Below the pieces are notes generated by a model. It saw only the letters and a program-made list of their open reading frames with translations, did no database searches and was not told the DNA's origin. The translations under genes were made by a program, and so were the position numbers. From NCBI GenBank assembly GCA_025890175.1, contig JANPYM010000009.1, positions 152,790 to 216,789 of the forward strand: a stretch of 64,000 nt of DNA, read 5' to 3'. Source of the stretch: Ciborinia camelliae. Its lineage: Eukaryota > Ascomycota > Leotiomycetes > Helotiales > Sclerotiniaceae. How positions within the stretch are numbered: the first letter of the stretch is position 1; each line of letters begins with the position of its first letter. Positions 34,056 to 43,804 of the stretch are shown here, in pieces.

Positions 34056-34805
34056 ATGTGCAGAGACATCGATATCGGCAGATACATATGCGACCGCGAC
34101 GTTGACTCTCCTATATTCGGTCATAGATATTCTGGAACCAATCAGAAATGGGATGGATGTGAAACCCATCCCACTCTTCCCAACACCTTATTCGAGGAAT
34201 CGGACACAAAGAAGCCTTGCTCCAATACACCTCCATATATTACAGTGCTCATCTGCCCCGACTGCCGCAGAAAATATGGACGAGAAGAGAGCGACGGGAT
34301 ACAATCGCATGTCGGATTCATACTCGATCAGATGTCAGTCGATGGGTGCAGGAAGCTCCCAGCTGGGTGGTGGCCCAAAAATACAAGACCGGATGTCTAT
34401 CAAGACGCGTTTCTCTTTCGTAAATTCATTTATTATCCTTCACCCGGTGAGGAGTACAATGGGGCTGGACTTCCTGAGTTTCCGAAGGGTATAAGCATTG
34501 AGGAACGTCTGACAATCATTTCAGTGTTCGGCGATACTGGATTGCCTCAGGAGCCGACTGGTCCCGGCCTTGATGCCATTAATAGCTATTGTGACAAGCT
34601 CCTCAACGCACTTCCAAAGATACGCTCTCTAGGGATCGCATATGGGTATGATGCTGAGGCTAATAGGCCACTCATGAGAGATTTATTCGGTAAAGCCATT
34701 TGGGTGCATATGAAAGTGCATTCGCTATGGAGGAAGCACAACGAAGAAATCATAGCACACTGCAATGGCGACAATGGTGGACCAGAGACCTGGTATCTCA
34801 CTTGA
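34056..34805 (+). CDS. Hypothetical protein (249 residues) with 5' UTR intron
   Basis: Not recognised. A soluble-looking protein with an early Cys pair, a CPDCRRKYG segment like half of a zinc-binding site, and an aromatic-rich middle (WWPKNTRPDVYQD, FIYYPSPGEE). No signal peptide or membrane segment. The frame is open from an upstream ATG at 34011, but that stretch lies inside a likely 5' UTR intron of 90 bp (33964-34053: donor GTATGT, acceptor CTACAG two bases before the ATG). I therefore prefer the ATG at 34056; the alternative start would add 15 residues. Codon use looks like a real gene. It may be lineage-specific. Confidence 0.6.
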   Translation: MCRDIDIGRYICDRDVDSPIFGHRYSGTNQKWDGCETHPTLPNTLFEESDTKKPCSNTPPYITVLICPDCRRKYGREESDGIQSHVGFILDQMSVDGCRKLPAGWWPKNTRPDVYQDAFLFRKFIYYPSPGEEYNGAGLPEFPKGISIEERLTIISVFGDTGLPQEPTGPGLDAINSYCDKLLNALPKIRSLGIAYGYDAEANRPLMRDLFGKAIWVHMKVHSLWRKHNEEIIAHCNGDNGGPETWYLT

Positions 34806-36696
34806 CGATATTTTGAGCTAGCTTTTCTACCCTGGCTACCTACGAACTATCTAGTGAAGATTTAGTGGAGAGTTGGTTTGGGGGGCTTGGGGGGTTTGGG
34901 GGGTTTGATGGGTTGGCGTATCGTTGATATTTTTCGATTGGTTATGGGTTATGTTTTTGACGATTGATATATGGATGGGTGGTAGATGGTAGATGACTAG
35001 TAGAGAAAATATATATCAGGAGATCAATTTGAATTCGTAAACTTTATAACCTCGTTCTCATCCTCATTCTTCTTCTTCTTCTTCTTCTTCTCATACTCAT
35101 ACTAGATAGAGCTTCATTCTCAAATTAACCTTTATTTTCATCTTCGTAGATAATGAAAAGAATAAATAAATATTTTATATTTATCTTCATTATCGTTTTC
35201 TCGGTTATTCTCTTTGCAGATTATACTTTAACTGTCTTTTCTTAATAGCGTAGTATAGCTTCATTTTCGCTAAACCTAGATACCTAAACGCTTAGATACT
35301 GGACTAGACGGAGAAGAAGTTTTTGGTTTCTAGCCAATCTGATATTTTGCTCGATGGCTAAATCAAATTGGGAAATTATGTTTCGTGATGGTGATGTTGA
35401 TGCTAAGTTGTAGGTGGTGATGAGACAAAACAAGTTTTTAGAAACTCTTCTTGGTTTAGATAGTATAGATATTATACTTATGAATTGAGTTTTATTTATA
35501 GTACCTATCTATCTATCCTATTTATCTATTTGACAACTAGCTCCTTAAATATCTCGATTAACATTTTCTCTAGAGTGTATATACAGTTTCTCCTCCTCTC
35601 TACTCAGACAATATACTTTACCATATTACCTAATCAAGAAGATAATATTTCTTTATCAAACATACTGGTTGATAAGAATAGGATTTATATCAGGAAACAC
35701 TTTTCGACATTTGGATATAAGTGAATAGAATCATAGTTCTAGCGAGATCAAAAGGGGGAAGGGGGGTAGCGAAATCTCAATATTCTAAACCCGATTCTGA
35801 TTTTGCTATATAATCACTGGCAATAGCTTTAAAAACAAAACATTTTGATATGTCAAAAGCTTTGAATATTATATTTATGCTTAATTTGGAATATAACTTG
35901 AAGGTATTGATTGGGTTATAAGAATAGATTCTATACCATATATGAAAATCCGAACTTTTTGATTAGAAGATAATACCTTCTTCACAAGTTAATACGGCAT
36001 TTCAACTCTTCACTAGATTCAACATGACACCCTCCTCTCCTCTCTCCCTTCATAAAAATACGAAAACTCACTTAAAAAACTCTTAGGTAACCATACACTA
36101 CAGTTTAGGGTTTTATATGGTGGATACCCGAGAAAATCCGCGGGTGTCCAGGGTACCCGCGGGTATCTACTATCTAGGTAGATAACTCTGAGTACCTACT
36201 TACCCTCATAGCTTCACCTAAAACTGTTTAAGCAAGGATAGTATCCTAATGTAACGGAATTGGTCGGAAGGGCTGTTGGGACGAACAAATTCAACAAGAC
36301 TGTATGGCAGATTTTGGATGCTCTGGTCAAGCATATGCTATTGGGCGAATGAGAAGTTTGTAACCTAATCTATCGATCTATTATATGAGTGGAATGGTTT
36401 TGGTTTTGTCCTAAATATCATGTTGTGTGAACTGATTTATTTAAGTTACGCTGCTAGCTAATTTCTTGTTACTTCAAGCTGGGTAAGATTTGAAATGGCT
36501 CATCACCCCTGTCCTGAATAACCTCGGTACTTCAAATCACATGACGCGGCCGCATGTCAAAAGTTCCATGACGTCCATACTAGGGGTATTTATTATTTCC
36601 CCACGCTACCGCACGACATCTTCCCCAGTTTGACATTTTCCTAACAGCCTCATAAAACCTGTGGAAAATCCATTTTCAAGTCAATCCATACCAAAA
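34806..36696. other. AT-rich intergenic DNA with possible transposon remains
   Basis: Contains CTT repeats (about 35069-35090), AT-rich DNA, a palindrome TACCCGCGGGTA at about 36155-36166 with neighbouring GGGTGTCC/GATACCCG motifs, and an orphan exon-like segment (listed separately). The frame at 35485-35724 is AT-rich noise. Confidence 0.45.
36242..36352 (+). pseudogene. Orphan C-terminal exon-like fragment
   Basis: After an acceptor-like GATAG, an open frame of 36 codons ends in TGA and reads YPNVTELVGRAVGTNKF followed by NKTVWQILDALVKHMLLGE. Composition and codon use are protein-like, but the upstream 300 bp is AT-rich with no preceding exon. I do not recognise the protein. It may be the last exon of a decayed or displaced gene, or part of a transposon, given the palindromic repeats just upstream. 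Chance is possible for this length. Confidence 0.3.
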
Positions 36697-37557
36697 ATGA
36701 CATCTTTACGTATCTCTCGCCGGGTTTTCCGTGCCTCAATGCTCAATACTTCTCGACCATTCTCCAACACAACATTCCGCTTCGCAAATGCCAATTCCGG
36801 TAATGGGGAAGGGAGTGGTGTTAATAGAGAGATGGCAGTTGGAGAATTGGAGGGGGCACAATTTCGAGTGGAACCAATAAGAAGGAATGGAGAGCATGAG
36901 GAGAAGATGAGAGCGAGATTATTATGTAGGTTTTTTGGAATTCGCCACACATGCCACCTCCATACCATTTCGCCATGAAAATCAGAATGCTGCTAACAAT
37001 TATCTGCAGATCAATCCCGCAAACGAGGAACTCTCGAATCTGACCTTCTGATGTCCACCTTTGCCGATGCTCACCTCCCTACCATGACCGCCGCACAAAT
37101 GGTTCAATATGACCACTTTCTTGATGAAAATGATTGGGATATTTATTACTGGGCCACGCAAGAACCAACACCAACCTCTCGTGAAACAGCTGAAGGTGCT
37201 GGTCTTGGGCCAGAAGGTGCTACGACAAATGCTATGGGTACAGATCAAAAGATGTCACCAGTGGCACAAGGTACAGATCCAGGAAAACAAACTGGTCCTG
37301 AACTAGAGACAGATGAATGGAGAAATGGAGCTCCAAGAAGTGGAGAATGGGCACAAACTGTTGGAACATTCAAGCCAGCGTATAGACCAGTGCCAAAGAG
37401 ATGGCAAAATAGCGAGGTTTTAGCTATGTTGAGGAAGCATGTCATCTCGAGATCTGCGGGAGGTATACATGAGGCGGAAATAAAGGATGATGGTGTTTCT
37501 GGCAAGGGTATGGCATTCATGCCACCAATTTTCCAAACTGATCAGAAGCGATCATGA
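36697..37557 (+). CDS. sdh5: Succinate dehydrogenase assembly factor 2 (Sdh5/Emi5)
   Basis: Mitochondrial matrix chaperone needed to attach FAD covalently to Sdh1 in complex II. Exons 36697-36925 and 37010-37557, with an 84 bp intron (donor GTAGGT, branch GCTAAC, acceptor TGCAG), give 258 residues. The N-terminus ([16 protein letters not shown]) is an Arg-rich mitochondrial presequence. The conserved core spans the splice: [20 protein letters not shown], then [12 protein letters not shown] and a [15 protein letters not shown] segment characteristic of the family. The C-terminal extension of about 100 residues is longer than in yeast or human and is of unknown role. An in-frame GTG at 36661 was not used because the ATG starts the presequence. 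Confidence 0.93.
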
Positions 37558-38558
37558 GGTAGGAGTTGAGGGAATGTAACTATTATTGGAGAGGGAAATC
37601 AACTTGGCCTTTTCACTGTATATAAGAATACTATTCATGTAAGATAATAGTCGACAATGAGTATGAATAATGATTATTAAATCTATCCAATCTTCACCAT
37701 ACATTCTTCGTCCCGTGAAATACATATGTTGGACGGCAATCCTATTTCAATCCATCAACCATCTCTTATGCCAACAGCATCTATCTCCTATCTAAGCTGC
37801 GTCTAGTTTCTATCTGAATCAATTATATACAAGCCCTATCCACCACGCCCAAAATTACACATTACAACTATCATCTTGCCTCGCCAAATTGATTCATCCC
37901 CTATTCCGGAAAATTTCCTTCTCCCTTTTCCCCTACCGAAAACAAAAGACCTCAAACACACCCCGCCATATCATTTTAAATACGATGTGATGTGATGTGT
38001 TTCACATAGCAGCTCCAACATCCCCTTCCACAAAGTCTCCTAATCCGAGACTCAAGAGTGTGCAGTGGACGAATAACCACGTTCGTATTTGTGCTGGATA
38101 TTGAATTATGGTGTGGAGGATTGAGGCGATGCTTTCTTGAGGGAGGGAAAGCATGCTCGTCATGGTGATTTTTGGTGGTAAATGGTGAGTGAGATTGAGG
38201 ATAGGAATAGGCTTTGCGAGGGGATAAGTTGAAGGGTATGAGGTATGGCCTAGCGTTGAATGGTTATCGTGTATGAATAAGAAGTGGCGTAAGGAGGTAC
38301 TTTGACGATCCTTATAAATGAGAGATTTTTGAATATAAAAAAGAAAGTTCCTTCATATAAAAATCAAACCCCTCTTCTAAAAACCACTCGTAAAACTCCT
38401 CCGCGTCCCCTCCACTTCCTCACAACAAATGCCTTGCTTTTCCTTAATAACTCCTTCTCGCTTCTCAATAGCTCCGTCTCACTCCTTCCTCGACCCGCAT
38501 TCAACGTATAAGAAGAAGAAATGGATTGCCAATAAAACCCCTCTCTACTCATTCCCCA
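37558..38558. other. Intergenic DNA; no gene seen
   Basis: 3' flank of sdh5 and 3' flank of the convergent minus-strand gene. No supported open frame, RNA gene or notable repeat. Confidence 0.5.
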
Positions 38559-39008
38559 CTATTCCTTTCCGCTAGTCCCTTTTGAAAGATTAATAATCCC
38601 CTGGTACCTTTTAAGTAAGCCCTCCAATTTCCTTTGAATCCTCTCTGTACCCAAATTCTCCAACCTTAACGTAGTCTTAGCGCCTCCACTGGCAACAGGA
38701 CTTAACGGTGAAGGCAATCTGCTTAATCCTGCCAACTCCGTAGTAGTAGCAGGAGTATCAGGGACAATAGTTTCCTCGCTTGAGAAAGGTGTATCACCAC
38801 AATCTTCGGCTTGGTAAAAAGCTCTTTCAAGCTCCTTGGTACGTTTTTTGGCTTCGAGGATTAAAGTGTGCCAATAGAAAATTAGGTCTCTGCGGAGACG
38901 TTCAGCGTCGCGGCGTTCTTCGAGAAGATTTTCAAAGGCGTGAGAAAGCTCGATTTGTGTATCCGAGCCGACCATGTGGGAGGAGCGTCGAAAAGGTGGG
39001 TGTTGCAA
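38559..39008 (-). CDS. Hypothetical coiled-coil protein (149 residues)
   Basis: Unrecognised. A single open frame starting at 39008, or at an inner ATG at 38975. A charged helical stretch of about 50 residues (FENLLEERRDAERLRRDL and onward to EAKKRTKELERAFYQAED) predicts a coiled coil, followed by a Ser/Thr/Pro-rich linker and a second short basic helix near the C-terminus. No signal or membrane segment. The helix and biased composition support a real gene, but no homologue is known to me. Confidence 0.55.
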   Translation of the reverse strand: MQHPPFRRSSHMVGSDTQIELSHAFENLLEERRDAERLRRDLIFYWHTLILEAKKRTKELERAFYQAEDCGDTPFSSEETIVPDTPATTTELAGLSRLPSPLSPVASGGAKTTLRLENLGTERIQRKLEGLLKRYQGIINLSKGTSGKE

Positions 39009-40158
39009 ATTTAGGATGTGGCTTGCATATGAGGGGTTAAGGATCGATGATCATTTAATTGAGGGGTACACAGAGTGGGGAAAGATGGAGACTCAGACTT
39101 GCATATGCATATGCAGGTACTATAGGAAAACTCCCGAAGAATGAAAAGGAAGTGGAGTGGAGTATCATGCAGATAGATGTCATATCAATTCCTCTCTATT
39201 TTTACACCAACATGACTACTTATAACAACCTCAATCCCCCCTCATAAACTTCTCAGTTTCTGCAATCAACTTACAAAAATCGCGGGCTGGGAAGGAAAAT
39301 GCAAAAGATAAAAAACGTCTCGCGCCATCTCGAGGAATTCGCGAAAACGCTCAGGGAATGCAAGACCCAACCCACATTCCGCCTCAAAGAAATATGTCCA
39401 ACATCCAATAACTAAGGAAATGATCAACGCCATGCATTCCTCGGTCACAATGTGTTTGTAGCCGATGGAGATCTTACATGATCTACAGTTGGAAGTTTCT
39501 TTAATCTTTGAGGAAAATGTAGGTTTCTTTGATGAACTTGACAGCTTCACAACTCGAAAGAAAAGCAAGCTCCATCAAAGAAAAGACTTTTCAAGGAGCT
39601 ATGGGGGGGTAGCTATATTATGCTGTAGTTTCTCAATTCACTTTGAAAGCTTCTTTTCCGTCTACATTTGACATTTGAACGTTTGCAGAATTGAAATTTA
39701 TCCAAATCCGAGGCGATAATTCTTCGCCCATCCATTACGAAGAATGTACTGCATTCCAAAGCCCAACACCGCCGCAATGCATAGGCGATCTTCACCACAG
39801 AATGGTATGAGGTGGCTAGTATCGGCACGCATAGCCATTCCCGGAAATCCAAAAAGACGTTTGAGGACGGTGCAAAGTGCACAATCACGTGTATGTCACG
39901 CAAATATTCTTCATTCCAGAGCTCTCACTGTATAATTTAATGAAGAAGGCTGGTAGACACCTGACCTGTTCATAAATATCCCCTCCTGGACATTTTTGTC
40001 ATGTTTGCCTCGTCACATACATCATCGTACATCTGGCATTTGACTTGCATATTCTTCTCCTTCACCAGCCTATCATTCGAGTACTTTTCTAACTCTACCC
40101 GCATACCCAGGCACGCTCATACCTCACTACCTCTCAGCCCCTTCATACCAAAGCCAAT
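39009..40158. other. Upstream region of wetA; no supported gene
   Basis: Minus-strand frames at 39266-39568 and 39613-39903 and a plus frame at 39744-39935 are open for 60-100 codons but lack domains and convincing splice links. A regulatory or leader role for the wetA promoter is the simplest reading. Confidence 0.4.
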
Positions 40159-41871
40159 ATGTCTCCTTCCATGGCAACTGGCGGAAAGTCTTCGGAATTG
40201 TTCACAAATAACTTTGACGAATTAGACAACGCCTTTTTCGACGAATTTATCACGTTTAGCCCATCTCCCGAATCGAAATTTCCAGAACAATCAGATACGA
40301 AAGAACAATCTTCAGAGACATTACTAGGATCTTTACACGATGCTGATGCACAAGAAATTGAAGATAATTGGCAAGGGGATCCATGGGTTTTCGCCCAAGA
40401 TTCAGCCTCACCAGATGGCACACAAGATAATCTCTTCTATGCCGAACTTTCTGGCAGAGCCGCAATATCTGACTCTGATCTTCTCAGCCTTGAAGACATC
40501 TCATTGCAATCACCTCAAATAGAAGCATGGGCTCACCCGTCTCTTCCAACAACACCAGCACCCGCAGCTTCAACAAGAAAAAAGAGTCGTGTTGAAGCAC
40601 TTGCCAACACATTGAAAAAGGTGAGCACAAAAACAGAAAAGACTCTACGAAGTCCTATTCGAAAATCGAGTACAAAGCCTCAAGCCATGATACGAGGCTC
40701 AGCGAGTCATACAAAAATGAGCCCCGAAACATTGAGACGAAAACTTGCTTTGGACTCTTCAAAATTTGATTTCAAACCTCAACATCAACCTCCAATGTCA
40801 CCTCCACAGTCAGCTAGAATGTCTAATGCATCGGACCATGCTTCAACAATGAAGAAAGCTCGCAAGACGGAGATGTCGGAAGATCTATGGACTGGCATGC
40901 CACAAGACCTACAATTCCCATCGGTACCTGCCGACTACAACACACCATTATCGACACCCAACCTAGATCACAAACATACACCAGAAATGCGATTTCATCA
41001 ATCATCATCAAATGGTTCAATGTACCCAATAACGCCAAAGTCTCAACAAGTGTCAGCCTCATGGTCACAACTACCAGGATCATCAAATTTCGGCTCAATT
41101 GGAGCCTCATCGTCAGAATACCCAGTTGAGGTAGAAGCTGACGGAAATTCCTTGTGGTGGAATCATGCGGCCACAACGCCAATGGCACAACCTTCACCGA
41201 ATACCCTTCACAGAAATCCCCAAAGGGCAACCAAAAGTCTTGCTTTCCATTTGCAAAATGAACTTTCATATACCACCAACGAAATGAGCATGGGACATGG
41301 GTTAATGATATCAATGCCCGAAAACATGCCCCAACAATCCTTCGTAGTAGAATCATCGCCCATGCTTCACCAAGGTTATTTTAATGCAGGTGCGAATGGA
41401 GGTGGACCACAACCCCACTCACCATATCATAATGCGGCTCCCCGAACACACTCGCATTCACACTCGCACTATTCCCATCATCCTCCTTCATCATCATCCT
41501 CATCACGCAAACCTCACCATTCCACTTCCAAACCAAGAAAACCCAGAACAGGGTCAAGTGGATCTGAATCCCCATTGCCCAAATCGTCGCCCAGCTTTCA
41601 CGTCCGAAAACAGCGCAAATCGAAGAATCGAAATACCTCACCCCGAACACCAACTTCTGGAAGGGGCATGGTGGATTTTGTTAATTATACTCCGGATGAT
41701 AGTCGCAAGATATTAACAGGAGTTGCACCCAGCGGATCAAGTAAGACAAAAGCACGAAGAGAAAAGGAAGCGATGGAGAAAAGGAGAAAATTATCACAGG
41801 CTGCTTTGAAAGCAATTCGAGCAGCTGGAGGAGATGTGGGAAGTTTGGTGGAAGAGGGCTTGTTTGTTTGA
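40159..41871 (+). CDS. wetA: WetA, developmental regulator of conidial maturation
   Basis: Nuclear regulator acting late in the BrlA-AbaA-WetA pathway of asexual sporulation, needed for spore wall maturation (known from Aspergillus). A single 570-residue frame, mostly disordered, Ser/Pro/His-rich. The diagnostic part is the C-terminal WetA domain at about residues 505-545: VDFVNYTPDDSRKILTGVAP, then SGSSKTKARREKEAMEKRR, which resembles a basic DNA-binding region, followed by AALKAIRAAGGDVGSL. The N-terminus (FDELDNAFFDEFITFSPS) also fits the family. A His-Ser repeat stretch lies near residues 425-445. The identification rests on the C-terminal domain and is strong. Confidence 0.92.
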   Translation: MSPSMATGGKSSELFTNNFDELDNAFFDEFITFSPSPESKFPEQSDTKEQSSETLLGSLHDADAQEIEDNWQGDPWVFAQDSASPDGTQDNLFYAELSGRAAISDSDLLSLEDISLQSPQIEAWAHPSLPTTPAPAASTRKKSRVEALANTLKKVSTKTEKTLRSPIRKSSTKPQAMIRGSASHTKMSPETLRRKLALDSSKFDFKPQHQPPMSPPQSARMSNASDHASTMKKARKTEMSEDLWTGMPQDLQFPSVPADYNTPLSTPNLDHKHTPEMRFHQSSSNGSMYPITPKSQQVSASWSQLPGSSNFGSIGASSSEYPVEVEADGNSLWWNHAATTPMAQPSPNTLHRNPQRATKSLAFHLQNELSYTTNEMSMGHGLMISMPENMPQQSFVVESSPMLHQGYFNAGANGGGPQPHSPYHNAAPRTHSHSHSHYSHHPPSSSSSSRKPHHSTSKPRKPRTGSSGSESPLPKSSPSFHVRKQRKSKNRNTSPRTPTSGRGMVDFVNYTPDDSRKILTGVAPSGSSKTKARREKEAMEKRRKLSQAALKAIRAAGGDVGSLVEEGLFV

Positions 41872-43804
41872 TTTTCCTTTTATTTTATTTTGTTTTGGGT
41901 CGGATTGGGTTGGATAGGATTGGGGTTGAGCTTTTTGGCTTAGCTCTGGAGTTTGGAATTTTGGGGAGTTACTTAATTAGTTGTATCCACGCAGTTTGAG
42001 ATCATACATAGACCGATCTAGATACATATACAAATTGATCGACATAATTTGCCCGTCCTCCCTTCCTCATGTCTCTTGTGATTGATTGTCCCTCGCTGTT
42101 GTGATGCCGCATCTTTTGCTGTAATACCGGTGGGTGTGCCAAGGTAGTTTAATCTTGCGCTGCTTCATCAATAAGCTATTAAAACACAGAAACAGATATT
42201 GAATGTGAGGGAGTGAAGAAAGCATAAAGAATCTAAAGAATGGTCGAATTAAAGTTTTCGTTTTTGCTGAACGAGATAGGGCTAGGTTAGTCTCCGAATG
42301 CTAGTAGGAAAAACTTCGCAGCAGATGGTTTCTTCAACCAAAATAATTCACAGAACTTCTGCCTGTCATGAAGTATTTATGATCAACGGCGAACAGATTC
42401 ATGGAGGCAAGAACATTTCTAAGGAAGGAAACTTGATGATATTACTGTACCGCGAGTAGAATTTTGAAGGCGGGCGGAAGCTCGGGATTTTCCCCGTCAC
42501 CGTCAGGAATGTCACCAACATCCACATCACCTGGAAAAAGGAAAAATCATCAATAGATGGCTGTACATAAGCATGGCAGTTCTTCCTCCCCCCTTTTTGA
42601 ATATGATTCCGTATTCTATATTCATCTTCTTCTATATACCATCAATTATTAAGTGATGATTTGCTTTGCTTTTTAACGCTTTTTTCATTCTAATATAATT
42701 GGTGTTCTTTACGATGAATGTCTCATTTCCCCTTCACAATCCACCCTTGTACAGTGTAAGTGTACCACGGGGACAAGATTGATCTTATTGACGGATGGAT
42801 CTCAGCCCTACAAGTAAACTATCGGATATGTCAAACAAAGCGTCAAAAAGATGATTTTTGAAGTTTGCCAAAGATCGTTCCCTCAAGGTCCCTCAATCCT
42901 TCATGACAATTCTGTCTTCTCGATGGGGAACATACTATTTCTACTTCAAACTTTACTACCAATTACCTACAGTTCCTCTCGATTTCTGAAACGCTCACCA
43001 ACCTACAAGGGTATCTCATCTATACGCGCTTATCATAAAGTTATTTATGTGCATATCCGCAAATCCGATTCCTTCGATTCGATTCCACCTTTCCTAATCT
43101 GATCTATTTTGAGATTAAAGGTGGCTAAAATGGCTAAAATGAGGGAAGATGATTGGTTTACTCACCACAATTCACGTCTCTATTGGGGGCGTCTGGGTTC
43201 AAAAGCGCTCTTGGCAATCCAGCCCCAGCCTTTTGGTACATATTCGTTCATCCGATGGGAGATAATGCAACGTTGGAAGTGATAGAGTACCAACAAGGAT
43301 TCTTAGCTTTTGTCTGCGATAGCAACAAAAGTACTATGAATAGTCATCATCTTCTATGTCTTCTCTGTTAAAGCTTCAACGGTCTGTACCTTGATATATT
43401 GTGCATCTCATATCTACAAACTGCAGCAAACCGTCCCAAGACGCACAGCCCATCTACATACCCAAACCGGGGGACCTTAACGCAAGGTACGAAAAGGCTG
43501 TGCCGCCCGCAAAAAAGCCCACCAAATCACACGCCCAAAAAGCGCGGCACCCTTCGCATTAGTACAATTGGAACTTAGTTCTCGACATCACTCGTTTGAA
43601 GCTTTAGGCTTCCGTCAAAAGAATTGGAGGCTCCATTTATCAAGGGCGAGAGTCATTAGGCCCGCCATATACCATATCATCAGGTAAATTGCATATCCTA
43701 CTCTCCATATACAAATTGAAAGCCTTGATTTCTAATAATTCTTTAGCAGCCATTTTCTATAGACGTTGGTATTCGACATAAATCAGCCGAAGTTGGAATA
43801 ATTT
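41872..43804. other. Intergenic region between wetA and the DUF3433 gene
   Basis: About 1.9 kb. A possible small two-exon minus-strand gene (42442-43241) is listed separately. The rest is AT-rich. The promoter side of the DUF3433 gene has GC-rich DNA around 43480-43560. Confidence 0.45.
42442..43241 (-). CDS. Possible two-exon small protein (54 residues)
   Basis: Found by splicing, too short to show as one frame. Exon 1 is 43241-43166, beginning MYQKAGAGLPRALLNPDAPN; exon 2 is 42530-42442, ending ELPPAFKILLAVQ. The donor GTGAGT and acceptor TTTCCAG are good. The junction falls within a codon and rebuilds an open frame (VNCGDVDVGDIPDGDGENPE). Total 165 bp including stop. An in-frame stop lies just before the ATG, so the start is fixed if the exon is real. 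Against it: the 635 bp intron is much longer than the others here, and I recognise no homologue. Alternative acceptors inside the intron exist. Confidence 0.4.

Noticed and set aside
39266..39903. Two adjacent minus-strand frames that might be exons of one gene
   Set aside because: No convincing donor/acceptor pair joins them in frame and neither contains a recognisable motif.
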